From contig FOIY01000001.1 in NCBI GenBank assembly GCA_900111435.1, positions 248,001 to 312,000 of the forward strand: a stretch of 64,000 bases of DNA. Direction: 5' to 3'. Shown piece by piece: positions 9,287 to 17,872 of this stretch (position 1 is its first letter; every line of letters starts with the position of its first letter). The position numbers were made by a program, and so were the translations under genes. The notes beneath the pieces were generated by a model. It searched no databases. It was given only the letters and a program-made list of their open reading frames with translations, and had not been told where the DNA came from. Origin of the DNA: Ruminococcaceae bacterium KH2T8. GTDB taxonomy: Bacteria > Bacillota > Clostridia > Saccharofermentanales > Saccharofermentanaceae.

Positions 9287-10747
9287 TTATTCCTCTGTTC
9301 CTTCCTGGTTGTCATTAACGGCATAGACCGTAACCGAGATAGTCTCGGGAACCTGCCTCTCTACTCTGAAATATATACTCCGGTCTGATGATTCTACATT
9401 GATCGGCAGCTCCATAACACCTGCTTCACTGATCTCCGAGTAATCGATAGTAGCTATGATATCCTCTGCGGTTATCGAAGAGATAGTTGACTGACGGCCT
9501 ACGATCTCAACTTCTACGATATCGATAGGATATGACGAAACATCCATATTCTCCGGGATCGATACATCGTTATAAGTGATGGGGACCTTGAAACTCGCGG
9601 TAACTACAGGGTTATTATTGATCTGGATATAGATCCAAAGACCAAGTGACATCACGATAGAAAGCACGATGATGAGCGCATGCTCGGGAATGCTGAGCTG
9701 AACTGAATTACCTGCCTGCTCTGCATCCTGTGTCTTGATGACCATATCTGGAACCGAAGATTCACCCTCAGCCGCAGTGATAGGCTTAGCCTCGGCAACA
9801 TTTCCTGCAGGACGTACCTTACGGTTCCTTCTCTCCCTGATATCGTTGATGATCCTGCCGATACCCTTCTTCTTAGGCTTAGTGCCGGCCGCACCGAGAA
9901 GATAAGAAAGATTGGCTTCGAGCTCCTGAATATCGTTCATCTCATAGAGTCTGCCGTTAACTGCGATAGAAGTTGTACCGCGCTCCTCGGATACTACGAC
10001 TACGATCGTATCACCCATCTCGCTGGCACCTACTGCAGCGCGGTGTCTCGTACCCGTTCTCTCGAGATTATGCATCGTAACTGACAAAGGTACATGGCAT
10101 CTTGCAGCGACTATACGGCCGTCCCTTATGAGAAGACCGCCGTCATGCATGGGAGAACCCTTATAGAAGATCGACTGCAATACTGAAGTCGTGACCGTGG
10201 AATCGAACTTAACGACATTCTCCTGAGTAAGGAGCTCGTTGAGCCTTGTCGTCCTCTCGATAAGGATCAGGGCACCTGTATAAGTTGAAGCCATATCCAT
10301 ACAAGCAAGTGAGATCTCATGAACGAGCGAAGATACCTGAGCGGACTCTTCGACGGTCGCACCGGAGAAAAGGCTCTTGAACGAACCGAAAGACTTAAGA
10401 CCTACAGTCTCGAGGGCGCGCCTGAGCTCGGGCTGGAATATGACGATGAATAAGAATGCGAGAACATAAAGTAACTTATTGAACAGGAAATTGATAACTT
10501 CAAGACCCATGACTCCGCAAAGAACGACGAAGAGGATGATGAGTACGACACCCTTGATGAGCTGCCAGGCTCTCGTCTGACGGAGGAATCTCAAGATCCA
10601 GTAAAAGAGTACTGCTACGAGGATGATATCTGCCGCGTATCTGACAAGATCCCACGCGCTTCCGAAAAACAGGTAGCCGTCACTCAAGCTCTGTGCGAGC
10701 TCGGAAATGAAATCGATTATCTGTTCAAAGATAGAATTGTTACCCAT
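9287..10747 (-). CDS. cdaA: Diadenylate cyclase CdaA fused to a YbbR (CdaR-like) domain
   Basis: 486 residues. Makes the second messenger c-di-AMP from two ATP. Three membrane helices (about 38-56, 64-82, 89-105) precede a DAC domain (about 107-285) with the hallmark DGG (202-204) and RHR (234-236) motifs. A basic linker (291-345) follows, then a fourth membrane helix (about 357-376) and one YbbR domain (about 380-476). In most Firmicutes the DAC protein (about 275 residues) and the YbbR protein CdaR (several repeats) are separate adjacent genes; here one reading frame holds both. The topology puts YbbR outside the cell. TATACT with an upstream TGTGG lies just before the start. nagA lies upstream and the lipoprotein array downstream; no glmM follows. 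Confidence 0.93.
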   Translation of the reverse strand: MGNNSIFEQIIDFISELAQSLSDGYLFFGSAWDLVRYAADIILVAVLFYWILRFLRQTRAWQLIKGVVLIILFVVLCGVMGLEVINFLFNKLLYVLAFLFIVIFQPELRRALETVGLKSFGSFKSLFSGATVEESAQVSSLVHEISLACMDMASTYTGALILIERTTRLNELLTQENVVKFDSTVTTSVLQSIFYKGSPMHDGGLLIRDGRIVAARCHVPLSVTMHNLERTGTRHRAAVGASEMGDTIVVVVSEERGTTSIAVNGRLYEMNDIQELEANLSYLLGAAGTKPKKKGIGRIINDIRERRNRKVRPAGNVAEAKPITAAEGESSVPDMVIKTQDAEQAGNSVQLSIPEHALIIVLSIVMSLGLWIYIQINNNPVVTASFKVPITYNDVSIPENMDVSSYPIDIVEVEIVGRQSTISSITAEDIIATIDYSEISEAGVMELPINVESSDRSIYFRVERQVPETISVTVYAVNDNQEGTEE

Positions 10748-10776
10748 AAATTAGAGTATACCACAAATTAAGGCTC

Positions 10777-11781
10777 TCAAAGCATCTTGACCATCGATTT
10801 TCCGTCTTCGTAGACATCCTCTACGGACAGATTTCTCGCGAGCCTTACAGAGCACCCTGAAACGGCATCAAAATCCAGACTCAAGCGCTCCAACGCATTC
10901 CTGCTCGAAGAAATCAGTATCGCCTCGCTGTTTATACCAAAGGAATCAAGTCTCACTGCCATCTCGGGGACAGTTGTAACGGATCCCGCAAGTCCTCCCT
11001 GCGGTCCGAAATATGTCCTTCCGTCGCGCTTTTGAACCTTGGCGGGACCGAGCAGATATTCGCCGTCGGGCATTCCCGCGCCGCGCATGGCATCTGAGAC
11101 GATGATCGTCCTGTCATCTCGAAGGATAGTAAATAGCATCCTCAGAACCGTCGGTTCGATATGGATACCGTCGCAGATGATCTCGGTATAGACATCGGGA
11201 TTATCAAATACTGCTCCCAGTATCCCGGGAGCTCTCTTATCACAGCCGTTCATGGCATTAAGAAGATGAGTAACGCTCTTCGCACCTGACTCGAAAGCCC
11301 TGCACGCCGTCACATAGTCCGCGTCAGTATGAGCCAGCGACAGGACATACTTATCCTTGAAATGCTCGATATACTCCATGCCGCCCTTAAGCTCAGGAGC
11401 GATATCGATGATCTTAAGAAGTCCGGGGTAATTGCTTTCGAGAGCCTCGGTAAACCTGATACCGTCGGCAGGAGCGACACACGCACTCTCAGCCTGAACT
11501 CCCGCCCTCGTGGGATTAAGGAACGGTCCTTCAAGATGGATCCCGAGGATCCTCGCATAAGGTTCATGAGATCCGGCAAGTATCTCTTTAGCTTTCGATA
11601 CAGCCTCAAAGCATCGCTCGATCTGATCGAAAGGAATGGTCATCGTAGTAGGTGTAAATGCCGAGACTCCGATCTTACGGAGTTCGCGGGCCATCTTTAC
11701 GATACCTTCCGGGGAAGCATCCGAAGTATCTTCGCCGAAGCATCCGTGGATATGGGTATCAATAAAGCCCGAAGTAATCAT
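10777..11781 (-). CDS. nagA: N-acetylglucosamine-6-phosphate deacetylase lacking its N-terminal domain
   Basis: 334 residues. Removes acetate from GlcNAc-6-phosphate in amino-sugar and wall recycling. The amidohydrolase barrel is complete: HIH (10-12), HLEGPF with Glu84, His151 (LAHTDA), His172 (THLLNAM) and catalytic Asp230 (VSDA). The family is usually about 380-390 residues, with about 50 residues of beta-sandwich before the first HxH. Here the protein begins at MITSGFIDTHIHG. The reading frame cannot extend far because the upstream GGDEF gene ends only 3 nt before ATG 11781. AGAGAGG lies about 8 nt before the start. Either the domain was lost or the enzyme is a shortened variant. Confidence 0.88.
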   Translation of the reverse strand: MITSGFIDTHIHGCFGEDTSDASPEGIVKMARELRKIGVSAFTPTTMTIPFDQIERCFEAVSKAKEILAGSHEPYARILGIHLEGPFLNPTRAGVQAESACVAPADGIRFTEALESNYPGLLKIIDIAPELKGGMEYIEHFKDKYVLSLAHTDADYVTACRAFESGAKSVTHLLNAMNGCDKRAPGILGAVFDNPDVYTEIICDGIHIEPTVLRMLFTILRDDRTIIVSDAMRGAGMPDGEYLLGPAKVQKRDGRTYFGPQGGLAGSVTTVPEMAVRLDSFGINSEAILISSSRNALERLSLDFDAVSGCSVRLARNLSVEDVYEDGKSMVKML

Positions 11782-11784
11782 ATG

Positions 11785-13284
11785 TCAGCCTCTCTTATTG
11801 GACTTGACCCGGAACATGCTCTTACCGCCTTGAAGGAGCAGCTCTTCAGCGTCAATGGATCCGTCGCTCTCGGTAACGCTTATGCTTATCGTCGCAAAGA
11901 GTCCGCCGAGCCTGAAGATAGACTGGAGCTTGGATTCAAGGAGTATACATCCCGCCTCGATCGCAGCCTTGTCCGGGTAACCCTCGAGCACTACGGCAAA
12001 CTCATCTCCTCCGAGTCTTGCGACAGTACCTCTCGGGAAGCATTCCTTTATGAACGACGCGGTCTTTATGAGGACTTCGTCGCCTCTTGATCTGCTGAAC
12101 GTATCATTTATATTCTTGAAGTTATCAAGATCCATATAAAGGAGCGTCAGAGGCTTTTCCCTGTGATTATTGATGTGATCTACGAGATATCTGCGGTTAT
12201 AAAGACCCGTGAGGCCGTCGGAATTAGCGGCACCCAATACGGACTGCTCGAGCGTTCTCTCGAATGTCGTATCACGAAGGATAACGAAATAACCGGTCTT
12301 ATTACCGAAACTGTCCCTGATCTCATGCTCTGATACGAAGAAGAATCTGGGCTTTCCGAAATAGTCGGTATAGAATTCCTGTGAAACGGAGTGTCTCTCC
12401 TTATTGATCTTGGCTTCTCCGCTCTTCTTGAGGTTCTTCTTCCACTCAAGATAATCAAAGCTCGCGGAACCGCTTACCTGATTTCTGAAAGAGTAGTTCA
12501 TCTTAACGGCCGTGAAGTTCGGATCGCAGATAAGGATCGGGAAAGGCAGATTCTCAAGGAAATCCGATACTTCGGAACTTCTCATGCCGTCATGGGTCTT
12601 ATCTTCCGATACGGTAACTATACCGATGGCTTCACCCGAGGGATCGAAGATCGGCGCCTTTCTGGTAGCAAAATGGCTCACGCCCCTCGTAGTATTCTTG
12701 AGTTCTTCGAAGAAAACGATCACATTCTCGTTTATGGACTTAAGGTCCTGCTCAGAGATCATGTACTCGCCGTTCTCCTCGGCTCCCTGAACATTCCAGA
12801 CAAAGCCCGTTCCGCGCTCCCTTATCTGTTCTCTCGTCTTACCGGAAGCTTCTTCCATGCTCCTGTTGACGATAACATAATGATCATCAACATCCTTTAT
12901 GCTGATAAGAGAAGGATCGGCATCTACTACGACTCTGAGCATCTGTCTGTAGAGCCAGGAATTATTGGCACTCCTGAGGTTAGCGATCAGGCGCTCGAAT
13001 CTCATCCTTCTTGCCTTTTCGCTCTCAACCCTTGGCCATACATCGTAGACTCGGTCGAATCTGTCCTCCACATCCTCTGCCTTGCCGATATACACGACAG
13101 GCACTTCTTCGATCTTATCGAATGTCTCTGTATTATCCGTGATGATAAGGGAATCCCACTTTTGATCGGTCTTCCCGAATACGAGCTCCGCATCCCAGTG
13201 TCTCTTTCCGACAGGGCCGGCGTAGCTTCTGAAGATCTTGGCATCAGCCGCGTCTTCGATGTTGATCTTTATATATATCTTCAT
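11785..13284 (-). CDS. PAS-PAS-GGDEF diguanylate cyclase
   Basis: 499 residues, soluble. An N-terminal degenerate receiver-like region (1-95) is followed by two PAS-like sensor domains (about 112-228 and 240-345) and a GGDEF domain (350-499). The catalytic signature is intact: GGDEF at 425-429 and D-x-x-x-x-LYNRR upstream, so it should make c-di-GMP. The inhibitory RxxD site five residues before GGDEF is not present (that stretch reads ECFPRGT), so product inhibition may be absent. It ends 3 nt before nagA, so the two are probably one transcript. TATAAT on the minus strand near 13323-13328 lies upstream of ATG 13284. The ligands sensed by the PAS domains cannot be told. Confidence 0.88.
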   Translation of the reverse strand: MKIYIKINIEDAADAKIFRSYAGPVGKRHWDAELVFGKTDQKWDSLIITDNTETFDKIEEVPVVYIGKAEDVEDRFDRVYDVWPRVESEKARRMRFERLIANLRSANNSWLYRQMLRVVVDADPSLISIKDVDDHYVIVNRSMEEASGKTREQIRERGTGFVWNVQGAEENGEYMISEQDLKSINENVIVFFEELKNTTRGVSHFATRKAPIFDPSGEAIGIVTVSEDKTHDGMRSSEVSDFLENLPFPILICDPNFTAVKMNYSFRNQVSGSASFDYLEWKKNLKKSGEAKINKERHSVSQEFYTDYFGKPRFFFVSEHEIRDSFGNKTGYFVILRDTTFERTLEQSVLGAANSDGLTGLYNRRYLVDHINNHREKPLTLLYMDLDNFKNINDTFSRSRGDEVLIKTASFIKECFPRGTVARLGGDEFAVVLEGYPDKAAIEAGCILLESKLQSIFRLGGLFATISISVTESDGSIDAEELLLQGGKSMFRVKSNKRG

Positions 13285-13372
13285 TGGTTACACCCGAGGA
13301 TCAAAGTTAAGTCTATAGAGATATTATAAACCGACTGTCAACCGCTAAAAGGAGTTTTAGCGCTCTTAAAAA

Positions 13373-13822
13373 TCATTTAAGATCAGCCGAATCAAGGAAT
13401 ATCGTAAAAGGTCCGTTGTTTACGAGACTGACCTTCATATCAGCCCCGAATATACCGCATTCGGTCCTCTCTATCTCCTTCTTTACTTCCGATATGATGT
13501 ACTCGTAAAGCTCATTTGCGGTGGCGGGATCTCCTGCATCCGTGAAGCTCGGTCTGTTACCTCTCCTGCAGTCGGCATAAAGAGTAAACTGTGACACGAG
13601 GAGCACACCGCCTCCGATATCCTTTACGGAGAGATTCGTCTTGCCGTTCTCATCCTTGAATATCCTCATGGCGAGGAGCTTTCGGATCATCTTATCGGCA
13701 GTAGCCTTATCGTCCCCCTGACCTACGCCTACGAATACGAGAAGGCCTTCATCTATACTGCCTGTTACATTCCCGTCTACCCTGACCGAAGCCTCGAGTA
13801 CGTTCTGGATTATAAACCTCAT
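13373..13822 (-). CDS. dtd: D-aminoacyl-tRNA deacylase
   Basis: 149 residues, the normal family length. Hydrolyses D-amino acids (and glycine from tRNA-Ala) mischarged on tRNA. The SQFTLYAD motif (about 97-104) and the C-terminal Gly-cisPro motif NNGPFT are visible. The usual residue after GP is Val; Phe here is a mild variation. The start overlaps the stop of the upstream M28-like gene by 4 nt (ATGA), so translation is coupled. A perfect 8-bp hairpin CGCTAAAA/TTTTAGCG at 13343-13362 follows the gene but has no clear T tract. Confidence 0.93.
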   Translation of the reverse strand: MRFIIQNVLEASVRVDGNVTGSIDEGLLVFVGVGQGDDKATADKMIRKLLAMRIFKDENGKTNLSVKDIGGGVLLVSQFTLYADCRRGNRPSFTDAGDPATANELYEYIISEVKKEIERTECGIFGADMKVSLVNNGPFTIFLDSADLK

Positions 13823-15168
13823 TCCTCGCTCTCCTCAGAGTCTTCGGAATCCTCATCGTCCTCTTCGTCTCCGCCGCCGTCCTCGCCTTCGCCCTCATCG
13901 CCGGTATCTTCGTCGAGTTCGGTCTCTTCCGTATTTACGACAGGTGCAAGTGCAGTCGTTGTAGCGGCAGTCGCATCGATCTCCTCTTCGAGAGATTCAG
14001 TGGGATTAGCGAGCATATATTCATATTCTTCGTGAGTCATCGCAAAGTCGGAACCCTTGAGCATGGACTCGAGGATGACATAAGCGATATTGTTGATCCT
14101 GATCTCAAGGATATCCTTTTCTTCCGTAACGAGGATCGGATCGAGCACCTCGGTAGAATCAAGGAAAGTGTTCCTGATCGCGCCGCCGAACTCCTGAAGA
14201 TGAAGGTTCTTCGTCTCCTTCATATCATCGATAGACGTAAAGAAATAATCGCAGCTGTCGAAATAGACGATCGGGATATTCGCTTCATCGAACACCACAT
14301 AATCGGACTTGTGAAGGGACACTTCCCTGTAAACGTCCTTATCTCCGTCTTCATCAAGATCAGTCTGGATACCGCATTCGTTATAAAGAAGGCTAAAGCC
14401 GTTTCTCGATGCGAGCTCACTGTCATAAGCAACGTCATAAGCCTGATAGAGCTTACGTCTCATAGCGTATTTCTGTGAAAGTTCCAGCGAGTTGAAACCT
14501 GCGCTCGCATACACCTTATCTCCGCCGTAGATGCTCTCGACGCAGTACATAACTTCCATCGATTCCTTCTCTTCTTGAGTAAGGGATGCATAATAAGCGC
14601 GGGCACCTGCGTGATCGGCATTTCCGGCGCCGAAGAATACTATGGTCACGTCAAATCCGATATTTTCGTACTCGGAGATCCTCTTGGCGATAGTCATGAG
14701 GCATCCTACGCCCGAAGCATTATCGGAGATACCGTCATATGTATAGTCCTCGGGGATATCATCGGAACCGTAAGCACTGTCATAGTGAGCGCCAATGACA
14801 ACGCTCCTTCTGACGTCGGTATATTCACCGCTTCCTTCCTCGGTCTCACCCATAAAGCCCTTGCCTTCGATGGTAACGATATAGTTATTCGAAGAGCCTT
14901 CGTCTGTCGAGAAAGGCTGTGTCACTACATCATATCCGAGGTTCGAGAGCTCAAGCCTGATCATCTCACCAGCAGCAGTCTCCTGACTCGAGAAAGGCTT
15001 TCGATAAGGGTATGTCGTTGCGAGCTGTCTCGCAAAATCCGCACCGTAAGAACCGTAATTTGCAGGTATCTTGTTCTCCGTTTCCTCGGAACAACCCGCA
15101 AGAGGCATCAGCAGGAATACCGATACCAGCGCTACGGAAACTATCTTCTTAATACTGTCTGTCAACAT
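13819..15168 (-). CDS. M28-family peptidase-like lipoprotein, metal and catalytic residues altered
   Basis: 449 residues. Lipobox LAGC, Cys26; the Asp/Glu-rich tail (about 400-449) should be extracellular. The middle follows the M28 aminopeptidase pattern: GAHYDS (His128) and GISDNASGVG (Asp149) match. The position of the catalytic and metal Glu-Glu pair, normally FGAEExGLxGS, reads FGAGNADHAGAR (179-190). The last His ligand, normally SDHxxF, reads SDYVVF (288-293). The Asp of the next ligand position is Glu211. The fold call is good; peptidase activity is doubtful. It starts 1 nt after the AroB-like gene and overlaps dtd by 4 nt. Confidence 0.78.
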   Translation of the reverse strand: MLTDSIKKIVSVALVSVFLLMPLAGCSEETENKIPANYGSYGADFARQLATTYPYRKPFSSQETAAGEMIRLELSNLGYDVVTQPFSTDEGSSNNYIVTIEGKGFMGETEEGSGEYTDVRRSVVIGAHYDSAYGSDDIPEDYTYDGISDNASGVGCLMTIAKRISEYENIGFDVTIVFFGAGNADHAGARAYYASLTQEEKESMEVMYCVESIYGGDKVYASAGFNSLELSQKYAMRRKLYQAYDVAYDSELASRNGFSLLYNECGIQTDLDEDGDKDVYREVSLHKSDYVVFDEANIPIVYFDSCDYFFTSIDDMKETKNLHLQEFGGAIRNTFLDSTEVLDPILVTEEKDILEIRINNIAYVILESMLKGSDFAMTHEEYEYMLANPTESLEEEIDATAATTTALAPVVNTEETELDEDTGDEGEGEDGGGDEEDDEDSEDSEESEE

Positions 15169-15169
15169 A

Positions 15170-16216
15170 TCAGTTATGACCGCCGATAAGGCTCAGCCTC
15201 TCGACGAAGATCTCCTTTGCTTCATCGGGTGATACGCTCCTGATCACCCACTTACCGCCATTGGACTCATCAAGATCAACAATATCCAAAGTCTTCGAGG
15301 ATATCTTGTCGAGACGGTCGCTCAGCGTCTTCATTATAACCTTTTCCGAAACATCCTTGAGGGAAGTCGGAAGATGTAATGCTTCATATATCCTTGCCAG
15401 GGGCGCACGGCGTCTGTCATCCACCGCACAAAGAAGGCTCAGGGCAAGCGCCTCTCCCTCCGAATAGTTCATGAACCTGAAATATCCTTCGATGGCTCCC
15501 GCGATCTCGTTGCCGAGTGTTAAGAGCTTGGGATTCTTCTGCTCTATCCTGCTCCTGCTGGCATATACCCTGTTAAGATATTCTCTCATATTCGAAGGCT
15601 TTTCGAGATCCATTATAAGACTCAGGTCGTCAAGGATCGCACATCTTATTACGGATGCATAGCCGTTGGATCTCGTCTTATCGGGAACCGTCTCGAGGAA
15701 GGTCGGATCACAGATGACCGCATTGGGCTTCATGGGGACCGACATGACATCCTTATGTCCCGTGCTGTTGAGCTTAGCATAGCCCGATACCGCACCTTCA
15801 GCCATAGCACCGAGACTCGTCGGAACGAGAAGGAGATTTACGCCTCCGCTGAAGATACTTGCCGCGAAAGCCGTGATATCGAGGATACCGCCGCCGCCAA
15901 GGGCAATGAGCCAGTCGTTGCTGCCGAAATCGAAATCCGTCAGATACTTATAGACCGTGTCGACAGAAGAGATGCTCTTACCCGCGTAGACGCTCTCTAC
16001 CGGGATAAGGAAGGGCTTTACGTCCCTCATGATGAACTGATTCTCGAACTTGTTATAGTAATATCCGCTGACGATCCTGTCAGATACGACGGCGATCTTA
16101 AGCTTTTTGATATCGCTTACCGATGTGCGCTCGAGGATATAGGAAGCCGCATAGTCAAACGCTATGCCCGTTCCACAAAAACATTCATACTCTCTGTCAG
16201 CCTTAAGAATATCCAT
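15170..16216 (-). CDS. 3-dehydroquinate synthase-fold protein without zinc ligands
   Basis: 348 residues. The dehydroquinate synthase/glycerol dehydrogenase fold is clear: LGGGGILDITAFAAS (106-120), VPTSLGAMAEGAVSG (131-145), ETVPDK. All three AroB zinc ligands are changed by eye alignment: Glu to Ser188 (GYASVIRC for GLAEVIKY), His to Asn236 (LGNEIAGAIEG for LGHTFGHAIE) and His to Glu253 (SEGEAL for HGEAV). The Lys of GGKTG is Tyr146. It is probably not an active AroB. ATG 16216 is used; the longer frame to 16303 runs through the promoter and repeats. It opens an operon with the M28-like gene and dtd. Confidence 0.75.
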   Translation of the reverse strand: MDILKADREYECFCGTGIAFDYAASYILERTSVSDIKKLKIAVVSDRIVSGYYYNKFENQFIMRDVKPFLIPVESVYAGKSISSVDTVYKYLTDFDFGSNDWLIALGGGGILDITAFAASIFSGGVNLLLVPTSLGAMAEGAVSGYAKLNSTGHKDVMSVPMKPNAVICDPTFLETVPDKTRSNGYASVIRCAILDDLSLIMDLEKPSNMREYLNRVYASRSRIEQKNPKLLTLGNEIAGAIEGYFRFMNYSEGEALALSLLCAVDDRRRAPLARIYEALHLPTSLKDVSEKVIMKTLSDRLDKISSKTLDIVDLDESNGGKWVIRSVSPDEAKEIFVERLSLIGGHN

Positions 16217-16224
16217 GTGATGAA

Positions 16225-16310
16225 TTATACCACAAAGCGAGCAACTTGCTTGCAAGGGTTGCGAGCGAAGTGCGTCAACAACGCGAAGCGTGTTATACCA
16301 CAAAGCGAGC
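16225..16310. repeat. 18-bp direct repeat in the divergent aroB-like/gltX region
   Basis: An identical 18-mer beginning TTATACCACAAAG occurs at 16225-16242 and 16293-16310, and its first 8 bases recur at 16311-16318. On the minus strand each copy ends in GTGGTATAA. The first copy thus supplies the TATAAT (16229-16224) likely to be the -10 of the minus-strand operon. The sequence between is rich in GCGA/TCGC steps. Confidence 0.7.
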
Positions 16311-16386
16311 TTATACCATTAGCGGCGAAAAAGTGGTACAATGTCCTTTGTTGTATTTTTATTAATAAAGGATGGCTTTACTTAAC

Positions 16387-17856
16387 ATGAAGATCAGGAC
16401 CAGATTCGCGCCCTCTCCCACGGGCTTTATGCACGTAGGTAACCTGAGGACCGCACTTTATGAGTATCTGACCGCCAAGCACGAAGGCGGAGATTTTATC
16501 TTGAGGATAGAGGACACAGATCAGGAGCGCTATGTTGAAGGCGCGACCGATGTCATCTATAACACATTGAAGACCGCAGGACTTTCCCATGACGAAGGTC
16601 CGGATATCGGCGGAAACTTCGGTCCTTATGTCCAAAGCGAGAGGCTTAGCATGTATAAGCCCTATGCAGAGCAGCTTGTTAAGGAAGGCAAGGCATATTA
16701 CTGCTTCTGCACCAAGGAAAGACTCGACGAGCTTCGTGCTTCCGCTAAGGAAGGCGAGGTCATCGGTTATGACAGACACTGCAGGGATCTTCCTCAGTCC
16801 GAGATCGACGAGAAGCTCGCGGCAGGTACTCCCTATGTCATCAGGCAGAAGGCACCGCTTACGGGCGAGTCCACATATCACGACTGCGTTTACGGAGACA
16901 TCACGATCCCGAACGAAGAGCTCGACGATCAGGTCCTCATCAAGGCAGACGGATTCCCTACATATAACTTTGCTAACGTTATCGACGACCATACGATGGG
17001 TATCACTCATGTAGTAAGAGGAAGCGAATACCTCTCCTCTACACCCAAGTACAATGCTCTCTACGAAGCATTCGGATGGGAGATCCCCACATATATCCAC
17101 CTTCCGCTCATCATGGGCAAGAGCGTTGACGAGGAAGGCAAGGAAGTCGTATCTAAGCTCTCCAAGAGACACGGCAGCACGGGTTTCTTCGATCTTGTAA
17201 ACGAAGGATTCCTCCCCGAGGCAATCATGAACTACATTGCCCTTCTCGGATGGTGCCCTGCAGGCGAATACGAGAACAGAGAGATCTTTACCATGGACGA
17301 GCTCGTGAAAGCTTTCGATATTCACGGCATCTCCAAGTCCCCTTCCGTATTCGATTACGATAAGCTCGAGTGGGTAAACGCCGAATATATAAAGAATATG
17401 GACAGCGATACATTCCTTAAGAACGCCAAGCCTTACTTTGATAAGCTCGGCATCGACGAAGGAAGCTATGATCTCCTTGAGGAGATCTTGAAGCCCAGGA
17501 TCACGAGATTTACACAGATCGAAGAGAAGCTCGCTTTCCTTAAGTCCTACGAGGAGTTCGACCTTTCCCTCTTCGAGCATAAGAAGAGCAAGTCAACACT
17601 CGAGACTTCCAAGGCAATACTTGGCGACATCATCCCCGTTCTCGCAGAGGGCGCATGGGACAGAGATGCCATCACGAATACACTTACCGAGTATGCAGCA
17701 GCACACGAATACAAGAATGCTCTCGTAATGTGGCCCGTAAGGATCGCCGCAGCAGGTGTCGCAGTTACTCCCGGTGGATGTGCGGAAGTCCTTCTCCTTC
17801 TCGGTAAGGACGAATCCATGAGAAGACTTAACGAAGCATTTAAGCGTTTAGGCTAA
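16387..17856 (+). CDS. gltX: Glutamyl-tRNA synthetase
   Basis: 489 residues, typical bacterial length. Charges tRNA-Glu with glutamate. Class I motifs: FAPSPTGFMHVGN (HIGH box, 8-20) and SKLSKRHG (KMSKS box, about 255). The start at ATG 16387 gives the usual MKIRTRFAPSPTG beginning. An in-frame ATG at 16372 overlaps the AAAGGATGG that would serve as the ribosome site. A -10 TACAAT at 16337-16342 is likely. glnS follows after 16 nt. Confidence 0.96.
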   Translation: MKIRTRFAPSPTGFMHVGNLRTALYEYLTAKHEGGDFILRIEDTDQERYVEGATDVIYNTLKTAGLSHDEGPDIGGNFGPYVQSERLSMYKPYAEQLVKEGKAYYCFCTKERLDELRASAKEGEVIGYDRHCRDLPQSEIDEKLAAGTPYVIRQKAPLTGESTYHDCVYGDITIPNEELDDQVLIKADGFPTYNFANVIDDHTMGITHVVRGSEYLSSTPKYNALYEAFGWEIPTYIHLPLIMGKSVDEEGKEVVSKLSKRHGSTGFFDLVNEGFLPEAIMNYIALLGWCPAGEYENREIFTMDELVKAFDIHGISKSPSVFDYDKLEWVNAEYIKNMDSDTFLKNAKPYFDKLGIDEGSYDLLEEILKPRITRFTQIEEKLAFLKSYEEFDLSLFEHKKSKSTLETSKAILGDIIPVLAEGAWDRDAITNTLTEYAAAHEYKNALVMWPVRIAAAGVAVTPGGCAEVLLLLGKDESMRRLNEAFKRLG

Positions 17857-17872
17857 GAACAGGAGCAATAAC

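Noticed and set aside
9652-9894. Frameshift artefact joining cdaA and ybbR
   Set aside because: The linker is a continuous open frame with codon use like both domains and a plausible membrane helix; still worth confirming from reads.
13343-13362. Hairpin CGCTAAAA/TTTTAGCG as a terminator of dtd
   Set aside because: Perfect stem but no T tract on the minus strand after it, so left as an unassigned hairpin.
16217-16386. T-box riboswitch before gltX
   Set aside because: The leader is short, with no specifier stem or T-box sequence; only repeats and a -10 are visible.
16378-17580. 400-codon frame antisense to gltX
   Set aside because: A shadow of codon bias in gltX; the sense strand encodes all class I synthetase motifs.
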